Shown here piece after piece: positions 25,520-34,162 of a DNA stretch of 64,000 bases (position 1 is the stretch's first letter; every line of letters begins with the position of its first letter). The translations under genes and the position numbers were made by a program. The notes beneath the pieces are model-generated. The model was not told the origin of the DNA. It saw nothing but the letters and a program-made list of their open reading frames with translations, and made no database searches. This stretch comes from Neorhizobium alkalisoli (lineage in GTDB: Bacteria > Pseudomonadota > Alphaproteobacteria > Rhizobiales > Rhizobiaceae), in assembly GCF_007829835.1 (NCBI RefSeq), contig NZ_VIWP01000009.1:124001-188000 (forward strand), written 5' to 3'.

Positions 25520-27797
25520 TCAGGGCATGAAACGGTGTGAACGTTGATGGTTGGCCGATTGCCCGAGAAAGCTTACGAAGCTCCACAAGCCCGAGCAGAT
25601 AGGAGACTACGGATTCTCCGCCCCTGTTTTCATTGACCCGCTTGGGATGAAGGCCATCTCGGCAGCTTCCTGTCTCGATATCCACGAGTGGTATGGAGAG
25701 ATCGTTTTCACCCAGGAACCAGGCGAAGGCGCGATCCGCTTCGCGCTTCCATTCGGGATCCCGATCGACACGCCATGCTGCATGACAGGCGGCAATGGTT
25801 GCTGTCGCCTCAAGAGGCTGCTGGTCGAACCCGCGAGGTTGCGCGCGCCTATCACTAAAGCCATCCGTCCCGATTGGCCGAAAATGTCCAAGGGGGGCGG
25901 TCTGCTTGGCAATCAGCCAGTGTAAGCTCCTGATGCCACCCGCGACATAGGCAGGCGTACCCGTCGCGAGGCCGGTCAACACCAATGCTTGTGACAGTCG
26001 CGCATTATCGTAGGAAAGCCCTTCTTCGAACCAGATCCAGTCGGGCGTCTCGACGCGCGTCAGCAGGTCCAGGAGGCGAGCCGCCAGAATTAGCCTGAGC
26101 CGCTTGGCGGAAAAGTCATCGGCGCGCACCGCGCAATATCCATCGAGCCCAAGCAGCGTAAAAGCCCACGCCCGCGGAGACTGAAAGCCTTCGGTGGTCG
26201 GCAAGGCATCAGCAAACAAGGCAGCAGCCCATTGCCGACGTGAAGGACTGATATCCTTCTGCGCGCATTCTCCTAGCGCCCACAAAGTTCTGCCGTGACT
26301 GTCTTCCGACCCCTTATCTTCAAGCCAGCGCCTGTCAAAACCCATGAAATTGCGGAAATGCTTCTCGTCGCGATTCCAGGCATGCTGAACAAAGGAGGCG
26401 AAGCGCATCGCCAATGGCTCGGGCAGACGTTCTTCACCCGTCGTATTCAGCGCAACCGACAGCAGCAGAGCGCGAGCGTTGTCATCAACGCAATACCCGT
26501 GCGAGCGATCTGGTACGGAATAGACCGCGTGCTGGAACAATCCAGTGTCGTCGCACATGGACAGAAAATACGCGAACTGCGGCTCGGGTGATGCAAAAGG
26601 TCTGCGCAGCAACACTCCTCCGCCCGACACAAGCGGTTTGGCACGAGGTCTAAGTTGCATCGCATCGTCGAAGAGCGCGAGATATCGTTCCGCTGTTCTC
26701 TCCCACGTCATTGATCGGCTCTCCGCATATGCGCGTCTACGCAAATCGTTACGCCGAACGTCGTCGGTCAGCAGGTTGGCGATCTCCGTTCCAATGGACT
26801 TGGCATCGCTGAAAGGAACGAGAACGCCCCGCCCTTCTGCCAGAAGTTCGCCTGCATGCCAGTAGGGTGTCGAGACGACAGCCTTTCCAAGACCAAAACT
26901 GTAGGCAAGCGTGCCCGATGTCATTTGGGCCTCGGTCAAATACGGCGTGGCATAGACGTCGCACATGGAAATGAAATTCAGCAGTGTTGATTGATCAACA
27001 AACTGATTGAGGAACACAACACTGCTTTCGATCCCCAGGCTAAGCGCGCGGGCAACAAGTGCTTCGCGATAGGCCTCGCCTTCACTGCGGACGAGATTGG
27101 GATGAGTAGCGCCAAGAACGACGTAGACCGCGTCGGGTTGGCTCTTCAGGATCTGCGGCATTGCATCAATCATGACCTCGATGCCTTTGTTCGGCGACAA
27201 AAGACCGAATGTCAGGATGATGGAGCGGTCCTCGAAGCCGAGTTTCCGCTTCGCCTCGTCGGGCGAGGAGAAAGCGATGTCGGGAATGCCGTGTGCGATC
27301 ACCTCGATCTTGTTCTCTGGCACGCCGTAAACCTGACGCAGCAGCGTCCGGCCTTTTTCCGCCATTACCACCACTTTTGCCGATATTTCGATGATCCGCG
27401 AGAAGACGCGGCGTTGCACAGCATCGGGTTCTGCGAGCACGGTATGGAGTGTGGTCACGACCGGCATCGTCAACCGAGACAGAAGCGACAGGATATGGCT
27501 TCCGGCATCACCGCCAAATATCCCAAACTCGTGCTGCAAGCAGACAACATCGAACCGACTTGCGTTCAGAATGTCCGCCGTGTGGATGTAATCTTCAAGG
27601 CTGCCATCGGAGATCTGATGCAGGACGGTTGCAGGGTATTCATAGGAATGGCCGTGGTCGGTCATCGCCACGATGACAGTTTGAACGTTGGCGGCTGATC
27701 CTGCAACGGCCTGCTGGAGATCCGTTGTGAATGTCGCGATACCGCAGCGCCGGGGCAGCGAGTTACCGATAAAGGCAATTTTTGGGGGATGGGTCAC
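25512..27797 (-). CDS. GT4 glycosyltransferase fused to an alpha/alpha-toroid domain
   Basis: Residues 1 to about 385 form a GT-B glycosyltransferase of family 4 type (LQHEFGIFGG, VTTLHTV, HGIPD, GLLSPNKGIEVMIDA, and SGTLAYSFGLGKAVVSTPYWHA). Residues about 400-755 resemble an alpha/alpha-barrel of glycoside-hydrolase type (HGYCVDDNARALLL, SEDSHGRTLWALGE, WFEEGLSYDNARLSQAL). The fusion implies a transferase with a glycan-binding or trimming module. It overlaps both neighbours, so expression is coupled with the GH130 and isomerase genes. Mannose transfer is inferred from context only. Confidence 0.75.
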   Translation of the reverse strand: MTHPPKIAFIGNSLPRRCGIATFTTDLQQAVAGSAANVQTVIVAMTDHGHSYEYPATVLHQISDGSLEDYIHTADILNASRFDVVCLQHEFGIFGGDAGSHILSLLSRLTMPVVTTLHTVLAEPDAVQRRVFSRIIEISAKVVVMAEKGRTLLRQVYGVPENKIEVIAHGIPDIAFSSPDEAKRKLGFEDRSIILTFGLLSPNKGIEVMIDAMPQILKSQPDAVYVVLGATHPNLVRSEGEAYREALVARALSLGIESSVVFLNQFVDQSTLLNFISMCDVYATPYLTEAQMTSGTLAYSFGLGKAVVSTPYWHAGELLAEGRGVLVPFSDAKSIGTEIANLLTDDVRRNDLRRRAYAESRSMTWERTAERYLALFDDAMQLRPRAKPLVSGGGVLLRRPFASPEPQFAYFLSMCDDTGLFQHAVYSVPDRSHGYCVDDNARALLLSVALNTTGEERLPEPLAMRFASFVQHAWNRDEKHFRNFMGFDRRWLEDKGSEDSHGRTLWALGECAQKDISPSRRQWAAALFADALPTTEGFQSPRAWAFTLLGLDGYCAVRADDFSAKRLRLILAARLLDLLTRVETPDWIWFEEGLSYDNARLSQALVLTGLATGTPAYVAGGIRSLHWLIAKQTAPLGHFRPIGTDGFSDRRAQPRGFDQQPLEATATIAACHAAWRVDRDPEWKREADRAFAWFLGENDLSIPLVDIETGSCRDGLHPKRVNENRGGESVVSYLLGLVELRKLSRAIGQPSTFTPFHALSA

Positions 27798-28729
27798 AGG
27801 CGTATCTCCGTTGAACCGAATGGCAGGACGACCGACTTCGCCTGATCGATAGCTCGAGGCTTTGTCACTTCATCATCGAGTTCACGCAGCAGGTTGGGGT
27901 AGGGAATGCTGGCAGCATAAGCCAAGAGGATCGTGACGCCGTTGCCGCCGACGGCAACCGCAGTCTTGCCTTCGTCAGCGTAAAAGGCGTCGCCTACACG
28001 GGCACGCATGAAGCCTATGGTCGCCTCACCGCCTATGACGAGTGCCCATGTCTCGCATTCGACCTGAATTTCCCAGGCCGTCTTTGGGGGAAGATCAACC
28101 CGCTCGAATACAAAGAATGGGCAGGATACGAGCTTTATTCGCTCGACAGTCAAGTTGATCGGGATCGCGTCCGGTTTCGTCAGCGCGAGGTCGGCGACCA
28201 CCACCGCCTGATCGGCATGAAGGTCTCGCGAACGACCGTGGTCGAAAAGGCGGAATGTCGTGTCGCTTCTTTGCTGTATTTCGGCAATGACGAGACCGGC
28301 ACCGATCCCATGAATTGTTCCCGCCTTGACGAAGAAGGCGTCACCCGCGCCTGCAATGCGCCAATCCACAAGATCTGCAATCGATCCATCTGCTATAGAA
28401 TTCTTGAGTTCGGTTTTGGTCAGCGGCCTGCCAAGGCCGATCCCGACACGAGCATCCTCATCCGCAGCAAGGACATACCACGCCTCGGTCTTGCCGTTGG
28501 CCATCCCCATTTTTTTGGCGCAATCATCGTCGGGATGAACCTGTATCGACAAATCCTGCCTGGTGAAGAGCAGCTTGAGAAGCAATGAGGGATCTGGGGT
28601 TTGGGGGTCCGTCCGCTCGAACAAAAGTTCGCCGACAGCTCCTTGGTAACCATCCCCATTCCAGGGGCCTAAATCGTAACGGCCCCAAGGTTTGAATATG
28701 ACCCTGGCTGTTGTCCGTTCGAATGACAT
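27794..28729 (-). CDS. manA: Class I mannose-6-phosphate isomerase
   Basis: The 311-residue cupin enzyme has the zinc-binding QVHPDD (Q63, H65), KTEAWYVL (E82) and AGTIHGIG segments with the downstream LFDHGR. It interconverts fructose-6-phosphate and mannose-6-phosphate. ATG 28729 has a perfect AGGAGG five bases away; the longer frame from 28789 is rejected. As first gene of the operon it would supply or drain mannose phosphate for the GT4 and GH130 enzymes. Confidence 0.85.
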   Translation of the reverse strand: MSFERTTARVIFKPWGRYDLGPWNGDGYQGAVGELLFERTDPQTPDPSLLLKLLFTRQDLSIQVHPDDDCAKKMGMANGKTEAWYVLAADEDARVGIGLGRPLTKTELKNSIADGSIADLVDWRIAGAGDAFFVKAGTIHGIGAGLVIAEIQQRSDTTFRLFDHGRSRDLHADQAVVVADLALTKPDAIPINLTVERIKLVSCPFFVFERVDLPPKTAWEIQVECETWALVIGGEATIGFMRARVGDAFYADEGKTAVAVGGNGVTILLAYAASIPYPNLLRELDDEVTKPRAIDQAKSVVLPFGSTEIRL

Positions 28730-29138
28730 GCGTGCCTCCTGATCTGAGCCGCTAAGATCAGGGTGATCCGAGATCGGAATGGTTTTCACACGAGGCGTCG
28801 ATCCCTCGCCTGAAATTCGCAGCGCTTTCCGTCTGTGAAATCTGAAATAACTGATATTTCAGCCGTAAAATGTTTTCATGCGAAAATTCAATTCAAATAT
28901 TTCATGATAACATTGGCCTCAATCTGAATATTTCAATGTCAATATATGTGATAATATTTTTTCTGCAGAAATATTAGTTCGATTGTCGTCCTCCATTTCT
29001 GATTTTACAATCGATTTCAGAATTTTAGATCGCACTTGCAAATAAATTATGCCGCACTATCTTGATCAATATTGGCGTCTCGCTTCAAGGGCGCCGCCGC
29101 TGAGGGCCCACGCTCTCGCCCCAACAAAGGAGGGCGAC
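28730..29138. promoter_or_regulatory. AT-rich divergent region with repeated ATTTCA/TGAAAT hexamers
   Basis: ATTTCA or its complement occurs at 28811, 28836, 28843, 28856, 28899, 28930 and 29014. CTGAAAT-N7-ATTTCAG (28842-28862) is a perfect inverted repeat. The stretch is far more AT-rich than its surroundings and serves divergent operons. It may be a multi-site operator or a silencer-bound region. Confidence 0.45.
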
Positions 29139-29294
29139 ATGTCTTCCAACATCTCAGAGCATTGCATGGGTTCCGCCCTCGGTCCCGTGTCGTGGCGTGA
29201 CAAGACTCCGGAACGTGGAGCAACCGCTGAAGCGGTAGCCGATAACGGCTGCAAGGATATTTGTCCCGACCGGTGGTCCGAGAGGATTAACTAA
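29139..29294 (+). CDS. 51-residue hypothetical protein
   Basis: ATG 29139 has a strong AAAGGAGGG site. The protein (MSSNISEHCMG start, CKDICPDRW near the end) has three cysteines in 51 residues and no membrane segment. Its stop overlaps the next start (TAATG), so it is coupled with the DUF1488 gene. No family recognised. Confidence 0.5.
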   Translation: MSSNISEHCMGSALGPVSWRDKTPERGATAEAVADNGCKDICPDRWSERIN

Positions 29295-29557
29295 TGGCCC
29301 TCTCTTTCCCAAACCAGGCGCGCAGCTATGACGAAGTGAACCGGCGTATTCGCTTTTTGGGTCATGATGGCATGTTCGAGGTCCGGTTTCTTGTGCCAGT
29401 CGAGATGCTGGCTGGCGACCAACCTTATAGGACTGCGAGCCCCGGCGACCATCTAAAGGCCTTCGATGCTTTGCGCCCCGACATTCAAAAGGCTGCCGAA
29501 AAAGCCTACAAGGCGACCCGCCAAAATTTGATCGTTCTGGATTTGCGGGCGCTCTAG
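29294..29557 (+). CDS. DUF1488 protein
   Basis: The 87-residue protein opens with LSFPNQARSYDEVNRRIRFLGHDG and contains EVRFLVPVEML, typical for DUF1488, a small uncharacterised family in alphaproteobacteria. It is translationally coupled to the 51-residue gene upstream. No signal or helix. Function unknown. Confidence 0.75.
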   Translation: MALSFPNQARSYDEVNRRIRFLGHDGMFEVRFLVPVEMLAGDQPYRTASPGDHLKAFDALRPDIQKAAEKAYKATRQNLIVLDLRAL

Positions 29558-29616
29558 CGGCTTGGCAATGTCTGACAGCGAAACGCCCATTCGCAATCAA
29601 CGCGAGGATACCCGAT

Positions 29617-29796
29617 ATGGCCAGGGCCATGACCATTGCGAAAAACATGTTCAGGAGACCGGATGCCGAGCCGGGATCCGATGCTGCTAAACTTCAAGCT
29701 GTCCGTGACAGACAGATATTGAGGCAGCGCGAGCGCAAACTTGCCGAGAGGCACGAACGCAATCAGAAACGTGCAAACCATCCACTGGCCACGTGA
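29617..29796 (+). CDS. 59-residue charged hypothetical protein
   Basis: The frame starts MARAMTIAKNMFRR and ends in a strongly charged helix rich in Arg, Gln and Glu (VRDRQILRQRERKLAERHERNQKR in two parts). GAGG lies 9 bases before ATG 29617. It could bind nucleic acid or form a coiled coil. It follows DUF1488 by 59 bp. Support is ribosome site plus composition only. Confidence 0.4.
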   Translation: MARAMTIAKNMFRRPDAEPGSDAAKLQAVRDRQILRQRERKLAERHERNQKRANHPLAT

Positions 29797-29891
29797 CGCT
29801 GGTCGGCATATTCATTTATCTACGGAGCGACGGATATTGGTTTAACACGCGATGCGTGTTTCCTGCGTCGCAGTTTTCACGTGCGGACTCG

Positions 29892-30788
29892 ATGACGATA
29901 TTTTCCGTCCGACATATCACTGCCTATCGATATCACAGACCGGTCGAATTCGGAGAGCACAGGTTGATGTTCCGGCCGCGGGATAGCTTCGACCAGACGC
30001 TTTTGAGTTCCGATCTGGATATCTATCCAAAGCCGGAATACGTGCGCTGGATTCACGACGTATTCGGAAACTGCGTCGCGCGGGTCGGCTTTACCGGTTT
30101 CGCTCGCGAACTTCGTTTCGAGACCAATATCCGTCTCGAACATACGCAGCAGGTCGCCATGGATCTGCAGATCAATGAAGAAGCGCTGACCTATCCCTTT
30201 GCATACGACACTGACGAGGGCTTCGACCTGGAGCGGACGATCCATCGGCATTACCCCGACGCCGGCGACGAGGTCGGTAAATGGACGCGACAGTTCGTTC
30301 GGATAGGGCAGCCGACCGAAACCGGTCATCTCCTGATGACCCTATGCTATGCGATACACGAGAGCTTCATCTACGCCAGGCGCCTGGAACATGGAACGCA
30401 GTCGCCGCTCGAGACGCTGCAACTTCGGCGCGGCACGTGTCGCGATTTTGCGCTTTTGATGATGGAGGCGGCTCGTTCTCTCGGCTTGGCAGCCCGATTT
30501 GTCACTGGCTACATTTACGTCCCTGACCGTGATGGATCGAGCGTTCTCGGTGGCGGATCAACCCACGCCTGGTGCCAGATCTATCTTCCCGGCGCCGGCT
30601 GGGTAGAGTTCGACCCTACCAATGGCATCGTCGGCAATCGCGACCTGATCAGAGTGGGCGTAGCGCGAGATCCAAAACAGGCCGTTCCGCTCTCCGGCAG
30701 CTATGATGGTGAGGCATGCGACTTCGACGACATGTCGGTACAGGTCAATGTCACAACAAGCGACACCAGCACCGAACTCCATGGGTGA
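29892..30788 (+). CDS. Transglutaminase-like protein with complete catalytic triad
   Basis: The 298-residue protein has an N-terminal beta domain (YRYHRPVEFGEHRLMFRPR) and a transglutaminase core with Cys183 (GTCRDFA), His225 (THAWCQIY) and Asp241 (FDPTNG). Members act as cysteine proteases or transferases, often on small peptides or in nucleotide-independent ligation systems. ATG 29892 was chosen because family similarity begins there; no good ribosome site is seen. It forms a pair with the next gene. Confidence 0.8.
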   Translation: MTIFSVRHITAYRYHRPVEFGEHRLMFRPRDSFDQTLLSSDLDIYPKPEYVRWIHDVFGNCVARVGFTGFARELRFETNIRLEHTQQVAMDLQINEEALTYPFAYDTDEGFDLERTIHRHYPDAGDEVGKWTRQFVRIGQPTETGHLLMTLCYAIHESFIYARRLEHGTQSPLETLQLRRGTCRDFALLMMEAARSLGLAARFVTGYIYVPDRDGSSVLGGGSTHAWCQIYLPGAGWVEFDPTNGIVGNRDLIRVGVARDPKQAVPLSGSYDGEACDFDDMSVQVNVTTSDTSTELHG

Positions 30789-30865
30789 TCGGAACCCTGG
30801 TGCCACTCACACGTTGCGAGACAGCGCCATTCCGGCGAGACTGTTTCCCACACAAGGCATAGATC

Positions 30866-31681
30866 ATGAAGATACGCGCCGGGTTTCGCCTGGGTTACGA
30901 ATGCGAGCATGAGACGGCAATGCTGCTTGCCCTCAACATCCACCCTTCCCGGCGCGCTGATCTTCTCACCGAACAGGTGATTGGTTTTGATCGACCGATC
31001 GAGGCATGGGGTTATATCGACGCCTTCGGAAACGCCTGCAGCCGCATCGTTGCTCCGGCGGGTTTGACGACGATCTCCACCGAGTTTGACATTTACGACG
31101 ACGGATTGCCGGATCCGCTTCCGGAACACGCTTGGCAGCATGAGATCAAGGACCTGCCGGACGAGGTGCTCGTGTTTTTGCTCGGTAGCCGCTACTGCGA
31201 TACGGACCGCCTGGCAGATTTTGCCTGGAGAACATTTTCCACGACGCCACTTGGCTGGCCAAGAGTAAAATCGATCCTCGACTTCGCGCACCAGCGCATC
31301 AATTTCAACTATCAGAATGCCGATCCGCTCAGGACGGCGTTCGGTGGTTTCACGGATCGCACCGGCGTGTGCCGGGATTTTGCACATCTAGCCATCACTC
31401 TTTGCCGTTGCATGAACATTCCAGCCCGGTACTGCACGGGATATCTCGGCGACATCGGCGTGCCGAAAGATGTCAACCCGATGGATTTCAGTGCCTGGTT
31501 CCAAGTCTACCTGGGCGGCCGCTGGCATACAGTTGATGCCCGTCACAATAAGCCACGTATCGGTCGCATCCTGATGGCAACCGGGCGGGACGCCACGGAT
31601 GTTGCGCTAACCACGGCTTTCGGGCCTGCGAAACTTAAGCATTTTGAAGTGAACACGGACGAGCTGCCTGTTCAGGCGTAA
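30866..31681 (+). CDS. Transglutaminase-like protein lacking the catalytic His
   Basis: The 271-residue protein has the core CRDFAH motif with Cys169 and VDARHN with Asp224, but the position of the catalytic His (normally HAW) is Ser209 in DFSAW. From memory, this DFSAW form is usual in one branch of rhizobial homologues, so the change is probably not recent damage. It may be inactive or use another base. It lies 77 bp after its active-looking paralogue, suggesting a two-component enzyme. Confidence 0.75.
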   Translation: MKIRAGFRLGYECEHETAMLLALNIHPSRRADLLTEQVIGFDRPIEAWGYIDAFGNACSRIVAPAGLTTISTEFDIYDDGLPDPLPEHAWQHEIKDLPDEVLVFLLGSRYCDTDRLADFAWRTFSTTPLGWPRVKSILDFAHQRINFNYQNADPLRTAFGGFTDRTGVCRDFAHLAITLCRCMNIPARYCTGYLGDIGVPKDVNPMDFSAWFQVYLGGRWHTVDARHNKPRIGRILMATGRDATDVALTTAFGPAKLKHFEVNTDELPVQA

Positions 31682-31696
31682 TTAGGAAATCCGAAG

Positions 31697-31870
31697 ATGG
31701 CATGGAAAACACCAAAGATCGAATACGTGAATGGTTATAAGATCGTTGAAGTCGAGGGACCTGTGTTCAAAGTCTATGATGGCAGCGTTCAACTTGGCGA
31801 TGATTTCCCATATTCCGGTGAGGCAGCCGGCTACGCCAATTCTCTACCGAAGCGAAAACCCGTGGTTTAA
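31697..31870 (+). CDS. 57-residue hypothetical protein after the transglutaminase pair
   Basis: The frame begins MAWKTPKIEYVNGYKIVEVE and continues with FKVYDGSVQLGDDFPYSGEAAGY. It starts 16 bp after the second transglutaminase gene with AGGAAAT nearby, so it is probably co-transcribed. The MAWKTPKI start recalls the PqqA peptide, but the Glu-x3-Tyr site of PqqA is absent. It could be a small substrate or partner of the transglutaminase-like proteins. Confidence 0.45.
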   Translation: MAWKTPKIEYVNGYKIVEVEGPVFKVYDGSVQLGDDFPYSGEAAGYANSLPKRKPVV

Positions 31871-32202
31871 GCAGGCGAGCCTTTGGTCGTCCGTCGGGAC
31901 CCGGCCCAGCCCATCCTAAAAGCTTTGGCTGACATTAGGTTGCAGGCCACCATTGGTCCGGCTTGCGAGGCACCCAATCATAGAATCGAATAAAATAGAC
32001 TCCCCTAATCTACTGGCGTATCTTGCATCATCATTAGCCGGTCACTCGTAGGCGCTAATGACTGAGAGCACAGCTCCCGCCTGCGCACGAAAGGCGGCTG
32101 CATGTCAATTCTTCCGATTCACCAATCCGCGTTGGCCATTCTCCTTGTAAAGCTTCGCGATCTTAAGCGCCGGCTAAAAATACGACCTGTTTGGCAAACT
32201 GA
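31871..32202. other. Intergenic 332 bp, nothing recognised
   Basis: The stretch lies between the small protein and the DUF982 gene. Composition is mixed, with no hairpin, repeat or recognisable gene. Confidence 0.3.
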
Positions 32203-32463
32203 GTGATGGGGAAAATCATTTCGGTATCATTTAATCTGACCTGGGCAAGGCCTGTTTATGTGGGTGATGCAGAGAGGCTCGATACAACTATTGAAGGACC
32301 GGCCGACGCGATCAGATGGATGCGGTATCGATTTAAGTTCAAGCAAGGAACAGCTTATTGGCGCGCTCAGACACTCTGCCACAGCGCACTGCTGCAGGAA
32401 GTCCATCAGGATTTCGCACGTCAGCCATTTTTTGATGCATGGCTTGAAGAAAGCCACCTCTAG
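32203..32463 (+). CDS. DUF982 protein, second copy
   Basis: The 86-residue protein has the DUF982 pattern LTWARPVYV, IEGPADAIRWMRYRF, YWRAQTLCHSALL and a final QPFFDAWLEE. It is clearly related to the protein at 23874-24146 but diverged, so the two are not a recent duplication. Start could be 32203 or 32206. Function unknown. Confidence 0.7.
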   Translation: MMGKIISVSFNLTWARPVYVGDAERLDTTIEGPADAIRWMRYRFKFKQGTAYWRAQTLCHSALLQEVHQDFARQPFFDAWLEESHL

Positions 32464-33332
32464 CCGATTGGCTGCCCATGGCCAATGAACATTGAATTCA
32501 TTCTCGCGTTCGAAGACAGGAAATACGCGAATACGGCTCTATGCTGCTTGGATCCAAGATACATGTCGTCAATCCCTATCGCATTGCTATTGAAGGGGTA
32601 CGAACCCACCACCCGCCACTACAAATCCGGACGCAAAAACTTCGATATTATGTGCCTGTTTTCGTTTATTATATGGGGGATATGGCTAGGAAAATTCCCG
32701 CGACTGTCTTTGCTAAGAGCTTAAATGCGCCCCGACCGATGGCGACATTCCGCGTCCGAAATTTTACGACCAGTAAAGATATGTCTAGGCTTTCCGTTAC
32801 GAGATGAAGATAAACTCGGGAAACAATTGTCAACTCTATCCGCCGGCCGCTGGGAGGCCGCTGTTTCAATGGGCTCTGAACCCATCTACCTCTATTGCAC
32901 CCAGCCTAGACACGTTGCTGATGAATGCGCAAACAGCTCCTAACCGAACGCACTCTCCCACGATTTTCAATGCTTCTACATCAAAGGTGAAAGGCGCGAA
33001 TCTCACCTCAGGCAATCGAAGGCCGATCCTTGGATGAATCAACGAAAACCTCATTCACAAAAATATAAGCAAGTGCCGCCGAATATGAAAATGCCCCTCG
33101 CGCACTGTCTCCGCGAGGGGCCGCCCGCCACCATGATTGCGGGCTGAGGCACAGACGCTGGCCTCTTGGCGATTGAACGCCAAGCTCAACAGAGAAGCAA
33201 TTCCGCCAAAAGACGTAACAAGCGGAGAGAAGCCTGCACCATAGATCCATACGGTACAGATACACTTTTTGCCGATCCGACTACGACAAAGGTGCAAGGT
33301 GCGCCGACGCTAGATGTCAGCGAAGCTGGGTC

Positions 33333-33428
33333 ATGATCTTCCGAATAATCAGTCTCACGTCAGCGACCGCTATCTCCCTTTTGGTATGGGCTGCGATCAT
33401 CTACGGAGTGACGTACCTGATGGGTTGA
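33333..33428 (+). CDS. Possible 31-residue membrane peptide
   Basis: MIFRIISLTSATAISLLVW followed by AAIIYGVTYLMG gives one helix with a basic residue near the start. No ribosome site is evident, so this is a tentative call. Confidence 0.25.
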   Translation: MIFRIISLTSATAISLLVWAAIIYGVTYLMG

Positions 33429-33970
33429 GATATCGAACCACTCGATTGAAGCAGTGAGGCCACGCAGATATGCTTGGCACCAGAGAGATCTAAAAGGTTT
33501 CGGGCAGCGAGCGGATCGAATTATCTTTGGTTACAGAGAGTTTGCTCAGCGGACCAAGAACCAGCCAGGCCCGCACAGCCTCTCTAGCGTGCAAGCCCAT
33601 CGGTGGCGCTGACTAGTCCGGAAGACAACGCCAATACCGGTCAACCTACGCGCTCTTGCCGCCATTACCAGACGGCTTAAAGGCGGAAAAGAAGGCGCTG
33701 TAGGCTGAGGCCAGCCTGAACAAAAAAGGCTAATCAAGATGCAACGTCGGGTGATGAGGAGATCCGATGCGCTGAGCTTGGCATGTTCATCCAAGGTCAG
33801 CACCAATTGCTTAGCGTGAGATCCGTTGCCATCGTCGTCAATCGGTAAGGCTTAGATTGCTTGCGACAGGATCCATCAGATGACGTAGGCTGCCACGGCC
33901 CCACCGACGGCTCGCGACAGGCGCAGCCTGTAAAACTTGACTGACATGCGGGGCATGTCGATGACGGCAG

Positions 33971-34159
33971 CTAGCCTCCAAAAACATCTGCCGACAGCCG
34001 CCAATCGAATGAATACCGATAGCCGAATTTAGAGCCCAAAACGGATCGGCCGGATTTGAATTGGGTTTGTCCCCCGGCCTTCATCCTTATAGCCAGCTTG
34101 TTGTCCCATGACGTCTCGCCAAGAGTGACGCCATGTGCAGGCCAAGCTTGGAGGGACAA
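33971..34159 (-). pseudogene. Possible remnant of a beta-barrel-like protein
   Basis: A 62-codon frame reads GETSWDNKLAIRMKAGGQ and FGYRYSFDWRLSADVF, with alternating hydrophobic and polar residues as in outer-membrane strands. Nothing continues it on either side. It could be a leftover of an outer-membrane protein gene, or chance. Confidence 0.25.
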
Positions 34160-34162
34160 GAG

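Larger units (their letters stand above)
32464..34162. other. 1.7-kb gene-poor, AT-rich region
   Basis: No gene of normal coding character was found on either strand. There are two short stretches of tRNA T-arm look (GGG-N3-4-GAACCC, near 32595-32607 and 32870-32883), a possible 31-residue membrane peptide at 33333, and a fragment at 33971-34159. This may be decayed mobile DNA separating the accessory block from the exopolysaccharide locus. Confidence 0.5.

Noticed and set aside
31697..31870. PqqA-like peptide gene
   Set aside because: Only the MAWKTPKI start resembles PqqA. The Glu-x3-Tyr cross-link site is missing and no pqqB-E genes are near.
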